Origin: Nitrosovibrio sp. Nv6 | GTDB taxonomy: Bacteria > Pseudomonadota > Gammaproteobacteria > Burkholderiales > Nitrosomonadaceae | Direction: 5' to 3' | Length of the DNA: 64,000 nucleotides | Assembly (NCBI RefSeq): GCF_900110495.1 | Contig: NZ_FODX01000001.1 | Location: forward strand, 496,001 to 560,000 | Shown here: piece by piece, positions 56,939 to 64,000 of the stretch | How positions within the stretch are numbered: position 1 is the first letter of the stretch | Layout of the letters: each line of letters begins with the position of its first letter | Notes under the pieces: model-generated | What the model saw: the letters and a program-made list of their open reading frames with translations, nothing else | Database searches by the model: none | What the model was told of the DNA's origin: nothing | Translations under genes and position numbers: made by a program

Positions 56939-59900
56939 TTATGCCAAGGAAGCAATGTATTTATCTACAGCGGCCAATTCCGACTCAAAACGCGGCAATA
57001 GTTCGTTTAACTTCTGCGCGTCACCCCCCTTTCCCGCCTGTTCCATTTCGGCGCACAACTCGCCCAGCGCCAATGCACCCACCGAGCGGGCCGCTGATTT
57101 GAGCTTGTGGGCTGCGAACCCGGCCGTTTCTGTCTGTCCTGCCTCACAGGCGGCACGCAGCTCCGCTGCTGTTTTCCCCGAACTGGTCCGAAAATCCCGT
57201 AAAAATTCACTGATCACGGTCGGATCGTCCCCCACAAGCTCTTTGAGAACACTCACGTCCACTGGTTTATCCTTCGCTGGAACTTGAGCCGGGGTGGGCG
57301 GAGCGCCGGTAGTGTCGGGAGTGCCGGGCGCCGTGCCGGTTGTAGGCGTGGTTGGAGTAGCTGGGGTAGCCGATGTGGTCGGGGTGGGCGCAGGGGCGGA
57401 CGGCGCGCCGGGCGCGGCGAGAGCAAGCAGCTCAGTACTGGGAGCGGACGGCAGCCATTTATGCAATATCGCTTTCAGGTGCGCAAGCTGCACGGGCTTG
57501 CTCAGATAGTCATCCATGCCGACGGCGCGGCAATGCTCGGCCTCGCCCTTCAGGGCGTTGGCAGTAAAAGCTATAATGGGAGCTCGCGCTTTGCCTTGCT
57601 CGGCAAGGCGAATGGCCGCGGTCAACTGGTAGCCGTCCATTTCCGGCATGTGCAGGTCGGTGAGCAGTAGCGCATAATTGCCGCTCTCCCAGCGTTTCAG
57701 CGCTTCCCGGCCGTCAGGAGCAATATCCGCCGCATAGCCCAGTAAAGTGAGCTGTTGACGGATGACTTTTTGGTTGATATCGCTGTCTTCGGCGACAAGG
57801 ATGAGCTTCCCTTCCTTCAACGCCTCCTCTCGCGATGGCGCAACTGCTGCCTCGGCCGGAGCAGATTCCGGTATTTCAACTTCTTCCTGCGCTCGTCCTG
57901 CCGCAATGGCCACAGCCCGCAGGAAAGCGTCCCGATGCATGACGTCCCCGTCGAGCGTAACGGTATCCACCGTTTCAGAACGCTCATGACGGCGCCGCCC
58001 CCGCCTGATGACAACAAAGCGCGGTTCGATGTCGGGCTGATGATGCCCATGCTCAAGAACCACGAAATGCGGATCCAGATCGGGCCGGGAATAGCAGACG
58101 GCGCGCAACTCCTCGAGCGGCGGAGCATGATGCCCCGCATCGATGATCAGTAGCCATAATCCGGGTGGAAGTGTCTCAATCCGCTTTCGGCAAGCCGCCA
58201 GATCTGTTTCACGCTCGACCGTAGCACCGCTGTATTTCAGATATACGGCCAGATCGTCGCCCAACCCCTCCTTGTCACCCAATACCAGACAGGAAACACC
58301 GGTCAAGTCCACCACCTTGCTCAGGGCTGGTGCGGCGGGCGGTAGTGCGAGCGCCACCCGGACGGTAAAAACGGATCCCTCAGCCAGGGCGCTTTGCACC
58401 CTGATCTCACCTCCCATCAATTCAATCAGGTAATGGGAGATGGCTAATCCGAGTCCGGTTCCGCCAAACCGGCGGGTAGTGGATGCATCGCCTTGAGTAA
58501 AGGGTGTAAAAAGCCGCGCCTGAGTTTCTTCACTCATGCCTATGCCATTGTCGGATATCTGAAACTCCACCGTTACCTGATCCTCACTGCGTTCGGCCAA
58601 TACTGCGCGTACCGATACCCGTCCAGGTTCCTTCTGACCACTGGAAAATTTGATGGCGTTATTGGTAAGATTCACCAGCACCTGGCGCAGGCGCAGGGCA
58701 TCACCCAGGACTTCCTCGGGAATCGCGGGATCGAGAAACATGGTGAGCTCCACCCCTTTTCTGACAGCCAGGCTCTCCAGCATCGCACAAGCCTTCTCCA
58801 CTACGTTAACCAGCGACATGGGAGCCTTTTCGATTTCCAGCCGGCCGGCCTCTATCTTGGAAAAATCGAGAATATCCTCGATGATCTCCAGCAGGGCGAA
58901 CGCCGATTCGCGGATGAGGTCTACCATCTCCATCTGATAACCGTTGAGGCTCGTTTGCTGCAATACGTCGGCCATGCCGATCACCCCGTTCATCGGGGTA
59001 CGTATCTCATGGCTCATGGCCGCCAAAAAAACCGATTTTGCCTGGTTAGCCTGCTCGGCGTCGTGACGTGCCTGTTCGAGATCCTTCAGAATGCGAGTCC
59101 TTTCGCTGATGTCGATTGCAGAAGGAATTATTTTAACGATCTGGCCTTTGGCATCCCGAACCGGCACCAGCATGCAATCAGCTGTCATGAGACCGCCATT
59201 GGCAATGCGTATCTCAAAGTCGCGGCGGACGATTTCCCCGGCTTGCGCCCGCTTGATATCTTTCCGGAGTTGTTGCTGCACCTCCGGTTTGTAGGAGAAC
59301 CACCCGGTCTCCGACAAGCACTTGCCTATAACATCCTCGCTTTGCAGGCCGCCTACCTCGAGTGCGGTACGGTTGATTTCCACCAGGACACCATCAGGGG
59401 TCATCTCGCCAACAAGCGCAGCCAGGTTATCCACGATGGCTCTAAAGCGCTGTTCACTATTGCGCAAAGCCTGCTCAACCCGTTTGCGTTCGCGAATATC
59501 GCGCAAAACGCCGGTAAAGTACCTTTTCCCTCCGACGAAATACTCACTTACAGCCACATACAGATCAATCAATTCACCATTCTTGTGTCGCCCCTCGACT
59601 TCGCGCCCCATGCCGATGTTATGTATCCCTTCCACTTCCAGCGCGAGAATGTGATCGAACTCGCACCGGCCGCGCCCGGTCCGGTAATACCTGTCGATAT
59701 AATTCTGGTGAGCACTGTGATGGGGTTCGGGCATGAGCATCGAAACGTTCTGGCCAATCACCTCCTCCCGTGTGTAGCCGAAGAGTTTTTCTATCACCGG
59801 GTTGACCGACCGGATAATGCCTTTATCATCGATGGTGATGATGCAATCCACCATATGTTCGACTATTGAGCGTGTTTCCTCTTCCTTGCTGACCAGCGCC

Positions 59901-61168
59901 GCATTGGCGCGTTCCAGATCAGCGGTACGCGAGGCGACCCTGTTTTCCAGATCCTGGTTGAGCTGGCGAAGATCATCCTCCGCGATATCGCGTTCACGAT
60001 TGCTGATGGTCAGGCGTTCGGTCATGGTATTGAAGGTGCCTGCCAGTTCCCCTATCTCGTTCCATCCCTCCACCGGCACGCGCTGCTGCAGGTTGCCCGC
60101 AGCAATGTGATGGGCGCCATGGCTCAGGTTTTTCAAGGTGGTGACTACACGCCGGCTGAATAAAATTGCGCCCAGGAGAGCGGCAAGGAGTGTGAGGCCG
60201 AGAATCATCAAACTGAAAGCCCGCACACGTGTTACCGAAGCGAATACTTCATCCGCATCCATTTTGACTTCGATGCCCCAGTTCATGCGAGGCAGATAGC
60301 GCCATGCCGCCACAACTTCCTTGCCGCGGTAATCCGTTTTTAACCCGCCGCCGCGCTCGCCGTGCAGACCGCTTTGAATGGCTATCGAAAACGGCGGATT
60401 ATTCAGGGGTATTTTGAACTCCAGTGCCGCATTGGTCTCATGTTTCAATGGCGCCATCACCAGCGCGGTCCGATCGTTCATAAGTCGTGTGATCACCGTT
60501 TCGCCGCTCGCTCCCAGGCCCACGTTGTCGGTCACCACCTCGAATACGCGCTCGCTGTAGACCTGCAGCGCAAGCACGCCTTCGAGTTTTCCCTCAAGCA
60601 CAACAGGAAATGCCATGAACGCAGCGATTGCGCCATGCGACGGGGGATAATATTCAAAATCCGAAACGCTGTTCTGCAAGGTATTGAGCGCCCTGCGCGT
60701 AATCCGGCCTAACCCGCTATTCCGGTATGGCCCGGTAATCAGGCTGGTGGCAAAATCGGCTTCATGCGCCTGGCTATAGACAATTACGCCCTCCGGAGAA
60801 ATCAGGAACAGATCGTAATAGCCGGCGTCCTCAACGAAACGCATGAAGTGCTCGCGATAATATTGGTCCAATTGGCGATACTCGGCCGATTTGACGCCGC
60901 TCCTTTTATATACACGAGCGAATTCCTGCATAGCCGCGCGCGTGGTACTGGCCGCCTGGATAACCCTGGCGTCAAGAAGCCGCTCTCGCAGATAACTATC
61001 TATTTGCTCGGTTTTCATATCGGCAATGGCTGCAACCTGCCGGATCGCGGTATTCTGCGTCTCGGTTTCGAAGGTACGCAACAGGCTGTATCCGATGATC
61101 AGGATAGGCAGCAGAGAAACCGCCACGAACCAGACCGCGAAGCGCTGCGTGAGCGACGTGAATCTCAT
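56939..61168 (-). CDS. hybrid sensor histidine kinase with dCache, HAMP, PAS, two REC and Hpt domains
   Basis: A 1409-residue kinase starting at ATG 61168, which overlaps the stop of the binding-protein gene (TGATG). Order: helix (7-30), periplasmic dCache-like sensor (about 35-310), helix, HAMP (about 330-390), two PAS domains (about 450-570, 580-700), HisKA with [20 protein letters not shown], HATPase with DNGIGM and [10 protein letters not shown], a degenerate receiver, a full receiver ([24 protein letters not shown]), a Pro/Thr/Ala-rich linker (about 50 residues) and an Hpt domain with [14 protein letters not shown]. It forms a phosphorelay; the REC-EAL protein downstream is the probable output. 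Confidence 0.94.
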   Translation of the reverse strand: MRFTSLTQRFAVWFVAVSLLPILIIGYSLLRTFETETQNTAIRQVAAIADMKTEQIDSYLRERLLDARVIQAASTTRAAMQEFARVYKRSGVKSAEYRQLDQYYREHFMRFVEDAGYYDLFLISPEGVIVYSQAHEADFATSLITGPYRNSGLGRITRRALNTLQNSVSDFEYYPPSHGAIAAFMAFPVVLEGKLEGVLALQVYSERVFEVVTDNVGLGASGETVITRLMNDRTALVMAPLKHETNAALEFKIPLNNPPFSIAIQSGLHGERGGGLKTDYRGKEVVAAWRYLPRMNWGIEVKMDADEVFASVTRVRAFSLMILGLTLLAALLGAILFSRRVVTTLKNLSHGAHHIAAGNLQQRVPVEGWNEIGELAGTFNTMTERLTISNRERDIAEDDLRQLNQDLENRVASRTADLERANAALVSKEEETRSIVEHMVDCIITIDDKGIIRSVNPVIEKLFGYTREEVIGQNVSMLMPEPHHSAHQNYIDRYYRTGRGRCEFDHILALEVEGIHNIGMGREVEGRHKNGELIDLYVAVSEYFVGGKRYFTGVLRDIRERKRVEQALRNSEQRFRAIVDNLAALVGEMTPDGVLVEINRTALEVGGLQSEDVIGKCLSETGWFSYKPEVQQQLRKDIKRAQAGEIVRRDFEIRIANGGLMTADCMLVPVRDAKGQIVKIIPSAIDISERTRILKDLEQARHDAEQANQAKSVFLAAMSHEIRTPMNGVIGMADVLQQTSLNGYQMEMVDLIRESAFALLEIIEDILDFSKIEAGRLEIEKAPMSLVNVVEKACAMLESLAVRKGVELTMFLDPAIPEEVLGDALRLRQVLVNLTNNAIKFSSGQKEPGRVSVRAVLAERSEDQVTVEFQISDNGIGMSEETQARLFTPFTQGDASTTRRFGGTGLGLAISHYLIELMGGEIRVQSALAEGSVFTVRVALALPPAAPALSKVVDLTGVSCLVLGDKEGLGDDLAVYLKYSGATVERETDLAACRKRIETLPPGLWLLIIDAGHHAPPLEELRAVCYSRPDLDPHFVVLEHGHHQPDIEPRFVVIRRGRRRHERSETVDTVTLDGDVMHRDAFLRAVAIAAGRAQEEVEIPESAPAEAAVAPSREEALKEGKLILVAEDSDINQKVIRQQLTLLGYAADIAPDGREALKRWESGNYALLLTDLHMPEMDGYQLTAAIRLAEQGKARAPIIAFTANALKGEAEHCRAVGMDDYLSKPVQLAHLKAILHKWLPSAPSTELLALAAPGAPSAPAPTPTTSATPATPTTPTTGTAPGTPDTTGAPPTPAQVPAKDKPVDVSVLKELVGDDPTVISEFLRDFRTSSGKTAAELRAACEAGQTETAGFAAHKLKSAARSVGALALGELCAEMEQAGKGGDAQKLNELLPRFESELAAVDKYIASLA

Positions 61169-62487
61169 CACCACTCCAATCCGGCGGTGGTTTCGAGAAG
61201 CTGGTCCCACTCTTCGCGGGATCGGTATGTGGGAAATGGTGCCGGCTCAAGTGGGCGTCCGGAATCCCACACGATATCGAACTGGCCGTCCTTGCGTGCT
61301 TTGCCAATGCGGGCCACCTTCCAGACATGACGTGTGTTCGGATCGAGCGAGACAATCCCTTCGGGCGCCGGCAGGCTCTGACGCAAGATTGTGCGCTGCA
61401 CCTTGCCCAGATCGCCCGAACCGGCCTCGAGCGCCGCTTGAATCCACATCTGCATGTTGACGTAAGAAGCTTCCATCGGACTGTCGAGCACGGCTTGCTG
61501 ACCGAAGCGGTCGCGGAATCGTTGCACGAAAGCCTGATTTTCAGGAGTCGGAATAGTCTGAAAATAATTGCGCGCCGCATAATGGCCTGTCATCGGCACG
61601 GTATCCTGGGCGGTCAATCCCACTTCTGTTACGCTGAATGACAATACCGGAATCTTGTCGGGAGTGATTCCATTCTTTTCAAGCGTTCGAAAGAACACAG
61701 CATTGTCTGTGCCGCTAATGGTATTCAATACGATATCCGGCTGCTGCCTGACGATATCCGCCACTAGATCGTCCATTACCATGGACCCGAGGGGGAGGTA
61801 GCGTTCCCCCGCCACCACCGCGCTGTGTGCGGTCAGCAAATCCTTGATGAGAATATTCGTAACGCGCGAATATGCATAGTCCGATCCTGCGAGATAAATC
61901 CGCTTGCCGCGCGTATCGGGGCTACCTGGCTTGCCGAGATTTTCCAGCGCCCAATGTACAGCAGGCATGACTAACTGATTGGGTACTGTGCCGCCGTAGA
62001 GGATGTTCGGAGATTCTTCCATGCCCTCATATCGCAGTGCATAAAAGAGCAAATGGCGGTGTTCTTCGACTATGGGTCTCACCGCTTTTCGGCAGTCTGA
62101 CGTCCAGCATCCGAACAAGGCCTGTACCTGCTCTTCGACGATCAGCCGCTTGGCCTGCTCGGCACAATAAGCCGAGTCAGACTTGCAATCCACCACTACT
62201 GCCTCTATCTTCCGATCGTTGATACCGCCCGCCGCATTGGCCTCTTCGACCGCAAGCTGGATCGCATCCACCAATGGTTTTTCACCCGTCGCCAAGGGAC
62301 CGGACAACGAGTGGAGCACGCCGATCCTGATCTTCTCCTTCGTGCCCGCATAGTATTGCCATATCATGACGGCGGCAATCAGCAGAACGATCAGCAAGAT
62401 AACGGAAACACGCGGCTTGTTGCTGCCCGTCAACACCTGGTTTCCCGAGCGCGCTGCCTCGGAGGACTTGTTCAGAGGTTCCCTCAT
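61168..62487 (-). CDS. membrane-anchored urea/amide-type ABC substrate-binding protein
   Basis: A 439-residue type I periplasmic binding protein. Instead of a cleaved signal it has a membrane helix (about residues 27-46) after a basic N-terminus. The body starts IRIGVLHSLSGPLATGEKPL and continues LAVEEANAAGGINDRKIEAV and ALFGCWTSDCRKAVRPIVEE, followed by HLLFYALRYEGMEESPNILY, close to UrtA/AmiC-type urea and short-amide binders. No permease or ATPase gene is nearby. Its stop codon overlaps the start of the hybrid kinase, so it probably acts as a ligand sensor for that kinase rather than in transport. Confidence 0.9.
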   Translation of the reverse strand: MREPLNKSSEAARSGNQVLTGSNKPRVSVILLIVLLIAAVMIWQYYAGTKEKIRIGVLHSLSGPLATGEKPLVDAIQLAVEEANAAGGINDRKIEAVVVDCKSDSAYCAEQAKRLIVEEQVQALFGCWTSDCRKAVRPIVEEHRHLLFYALRYEGMEESPNILYGGTVPNQLVMPAVHWALENLGKPGSPDTRGKRIYLAGSDYAYSRVTNILIKDLLTAHSAVVAGERYLPLGSMVMDDLVADIVRQQPDIVLNTISGTDNAVFFRTLEKNGITPDKIPVLSFSVTEVGLTAQDTVPMTGHYAARNYFQTIPTPENQAFVQRFRDRFGQQAVLDSPMEASYVNMQMWIQAALEAGSGDLGKVQRTILRQSLPAPEGIVSLDPNTRHVWKVARIGKARKDGQFDIVWDSGRPLEPAPFPTYRSREEWDQLLETTAGLEW

Positions 62488-62562
62488 GTCCTTATCATAG
62501 ACACAATAGCCCCATGACGAAACAAATCGGGGGAGAAAATCTTCGCAGCCACAATAACTCCA

Positions 62563-63495
62563 TCAGGAGTCAATGAGAACTTTCACGTGGGCGGCGACGC
62601 TCCGTCCCAGCGCAGGTAACGCATATCCTCCTTCCAGCGACGATACGATCCGGTTATCCGCGTATCTATTCGCGACCTCCGCGATTCTTTCGGTCACCCA
62701 CGCGTAATCGTCCTCCGTCAGATTCAGTGAAGCAAGATCGTCATCTCTGTGAGCGTCGAATCCGGCCGAAATAAATAGCATCCGCGGTTTGAATTTTTCA
62801 AGAGACGGCAGCCAGAATTCGTTCACCGCCTCGCGGAAAGCCTGGCCATTACTACCGGCAGCCAGCGGGATATTCACCATGCGCTCTGAACGTCCCGCAA
62901 CGCCGCTGTACGGATAGAACGGATGCTGAAACGTGGAAACCATCATGACTCGTGGGTCGTCGCGAAAGATATCCTCTGTGCCGTTGCCATGATGCACATC
63001 GAAATCCACTACCGCGACACGCTGCAAAGCATGCGCTTCGACAGCGTGGGCAACTCCAGCCGCGATATTGTTTAAAAGACAAAAACCCATTGCCAGATCA
63101 CGTTCCGCATGATGGCCCGGCGGGCGAACACTGCAAAAAGCGTTCTTCACCTTCTTCCCGATCACCAGATCGGTCGCCAGAATTACCGCCCCCACCGCAC
63201 GGTAGGCTGCCTTCAGGCTATGCCAGTTCATCGCCGTGTCCGGATCGAGATATGCAAGACCCGTTGAAAGCGCCCGGGATGCGACAGCATCCAGTAAAGC
63301 GATATGTTCCGGGGTGTGGACGCGCTTCACCTGCGCAGGCGTGGCCAGGGGCGCAGCATGGCGTTCCAATTTATCCATCAAGCCGGAAGCCGTCAGTGCA
63401 TCCTCGATTGCCCTGAGCCGCGCCGGGCTTTCGGGATGAAATGAACCCATGTCATGCAACAGGCAGTCGGGATGAGAAATAAAAGCCGTATGCAT
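62563..63495 (-). CDS. histone-deacetylase-family amidohydrolase
   Basis: A 310-residue arginase/deacetylase-fold protein of the class II HDAC-like (acetylpolyamine amidohydrolase/HdaH) group. Catalytic residues are in SVRPPGHHAERDLAMGFCLL (His-His pair), VAVVDFDVHHGNGTEDIFRD (zinc ligands Asp and His) and FISAGFDAHRDDDLA (third ligand). The closing SLEGGYALPALGRSVAAHVK is typical. Likely deacetylates a small acetylated amine or a protein; the substrate is unknown. It is monocistronic with a short gap to the binding-protein operon. Confidence 0.93.
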   Translation of the reverse strand: MHTAFISHPDCLLHDMGSFHPESPARLRAIEDALTASGLMDKLERHAAPLATPAQVKRVHTPEHIALLDAVASRALSTGLAYLDPDTAMNWHSLKAAYRAVGAVILATDLVIGKKVKNAFCSVRPPGHHAERDLAMGFCLLNNIAAGVAHAVEAHALQRVAVVDFDVHHGNGTEDIFRDDPRVMMVSTFQHPFYPYSGVAGRSERMVNIPLAAGSNGQAFREAVNEFWLPSLEKFKPRMLFISAGFDAHRDDDLASLNLTEDDYAWVTERIAEVANRYADNRIVSSLEGGYALPALGRSVAAHVKVLIDS

Positions 63496-63879
63496 TCAGC
63501 AACCTCCGATAAGTCCTTTCTGGGCGAGGCGCAATCGGGATGCTCACAAGGAGCATCACAAGAATAATAGTAGATCTCGATAACAAGGGAATCCAAAGTT
63601 TATTTTCAATGCCATTGATACATGCGGTACATTCGATACATGCGGTACATGAATACATGCTGGCAGGCGCCTCATCTCAACTGCGTTTGCTTTGCTACTT
63701 GTTGCGTCTGTCGCATCCTTCACTGCCTTGATTTCCTCAAAATTGAAACGATCGTCCAGTCCGTGATAATCTCATGACCCAATGAAATTTCTAAATAACG
63801 GCGCCCTTGCGCGTACGATGGCAAAATCGGGAACTTATTCAGGGTCATCCAGAGTTTTCCTAAAATAATAAGGCATTCA
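63496..63879. other. intergenic stretch with short tandem repeats
   Basis: No gene is supported here. It lies between divergent genes and must carry both promoters. The one structured element is the tandem repeat at 63617-63660. Confidence 0.5.
63617..63660. repeat. 18-base-period tandem repeat
   Basis: GATACATGCGGTACAT occurs at 63617-63632 and 63635-63650, followed by a partial third copy ATACATGC (63653-63660). Each unit contains the dyad-like TACATGCGGTACAT. It could be a regulator site or a slippage repeat. Confidence 0.6.
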
Positions 63880-64000
63880 ATGTCCCTTTCCCGACAACTC
63901 TGGCTGACTGTCATACTCGTTACTCTGATAAGTTTCACAGGCAGCCTTGCCATCAGTCTGATCAGCACCCAAAGCTATCTTGAGCAGCAGCTTCATCGAA
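63880..64000 (+). CDS. N-terminus of a LapD/MoxY-type membrane receptor (cut by window edge)
   Basis: ATG 63880 opens a frame running off the right end. The 40 visible residues, starting SLSRQLWLTVILVTLISFTG and ending LISTQSYLEQQL, are the usual first membrane helix of LapD_MoxY_N proteins, which continue with a periplasmic domain, HAMP and degenerate GGDEF-EAL. LapD binds c-di-GMP and controls release of surface adhesins. The call rests on this N-terminus only. Confidence 0.6.
   Translation, partial: MSLSRQLWLTVILVTLISFTGSLAISLISTQSYLEQQLHR

Noticed and set aside
57284..57670. Gly/Arg-rich plus-strand ORF
   Set aside because: It is the antisense of the Pro/Thr/Ala linker of the hybrid kinase.
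1..64000. CRISPR array, rRNA operon or complete prophage
   Set aside because: No regularly spaced identical repeats, rRNA motifs or phage structural genes were seen.

Overview
The window reads as chromosome of a Gram-negative betaproteobacterium, most likely a member of the Nitrosomonadales close to Nitrosospira. This is inferred from protein character: BamC next to DapA, an N-ATPase-type gamma subunit, PEP-CTERM proteins, a RAYT transposase with REP hairpins, and abundant oxidase and sulfur genes. No rRNA, tRNA, CRISPR array or ammonia-oxidation gene was found. GC is moderate to high, with a visibly AT-richer patch around 49.1-50.9 kb.

Layout. 1-1.6 kb: a cut-off gene end, a strong promoter with phased operator half-sites, phage-like micro-ORFs, and a broken RAYT gene with REP hairpins. 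1.6-11.7 kb: an AlgI/AlgX-like O-acetylation pair, a VOC protein, a DUF1624 membrane protein, a BssS-like regulator, an NhaA antiporter with an N-terminal DsbA-like domain, an OsmC protein and a secreted CotH-like protein. 11.8-20.3 kb (core): an orphan N-ATPase gamma subunit, bamC, dapA, clpB behind a heat-shock promoter, a membrane-anchored glutamate-synthase-like protein, and nadC. 20.5-26.9 kb: an outer-membrane barrel, a truncated DUF21 gene, a cold-shock protein, a PEP-CTERM protein, and a three-gene cluster of CPA2 antiporter, gamma-glutamyl ligase and gamma-glutamyl hydrolase. 27-32.9 kb: thrC, hom, an alanine-type aminotransferase, an Mth938-like protein and a membrane thioredoxin.

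33.1-38.9 kb is a compact six-gene haem-copper oxidase operon (CtaG-like, triheme cytochrome c, CoxB with a c-haem, a small subunit, a fused CoxA-CoxC, a small membrane protein). At about 39.5 kb lies a structured RNA that I read as a HEARO/omega-RNA with no IscB or IsrB gene beside it. 39.9-44.8 kb holds a methyltransferase and a five-gene TetR-type operon with a clear operator.

The most coherent new-looking system is 45.0-50.9 kb. A sigma-54 activator is divergent from a -24/-12 promoter, which appears to drive a clade-D beta-carbonic-anhydrase-like protein (the group containing COS and CS2 hydrolases), an FmdB zinc ribbon, an ETHE1-like persulfide dioxygenase, a human-type sulfide:quinone oxidoreductase and a TauE/SafE exporter. 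Together these could take COS or CS2 through sulfide and persulfide to exported sulfite.

51-64 kb: a HAF-repeat PEP-CTERM protein between IS-like repeats, a decayed IS1182-type transposase, a chromate transporter, an Xre-RES toxin-antitoxin pair, a signalling set (amide/urea-type binding protein, large hybrid kinase, REC-EAL phosphodiesterase), a histone-deacetylase-family protein, and the start of a LapD-like c-di-GMP receptor at the right edge.
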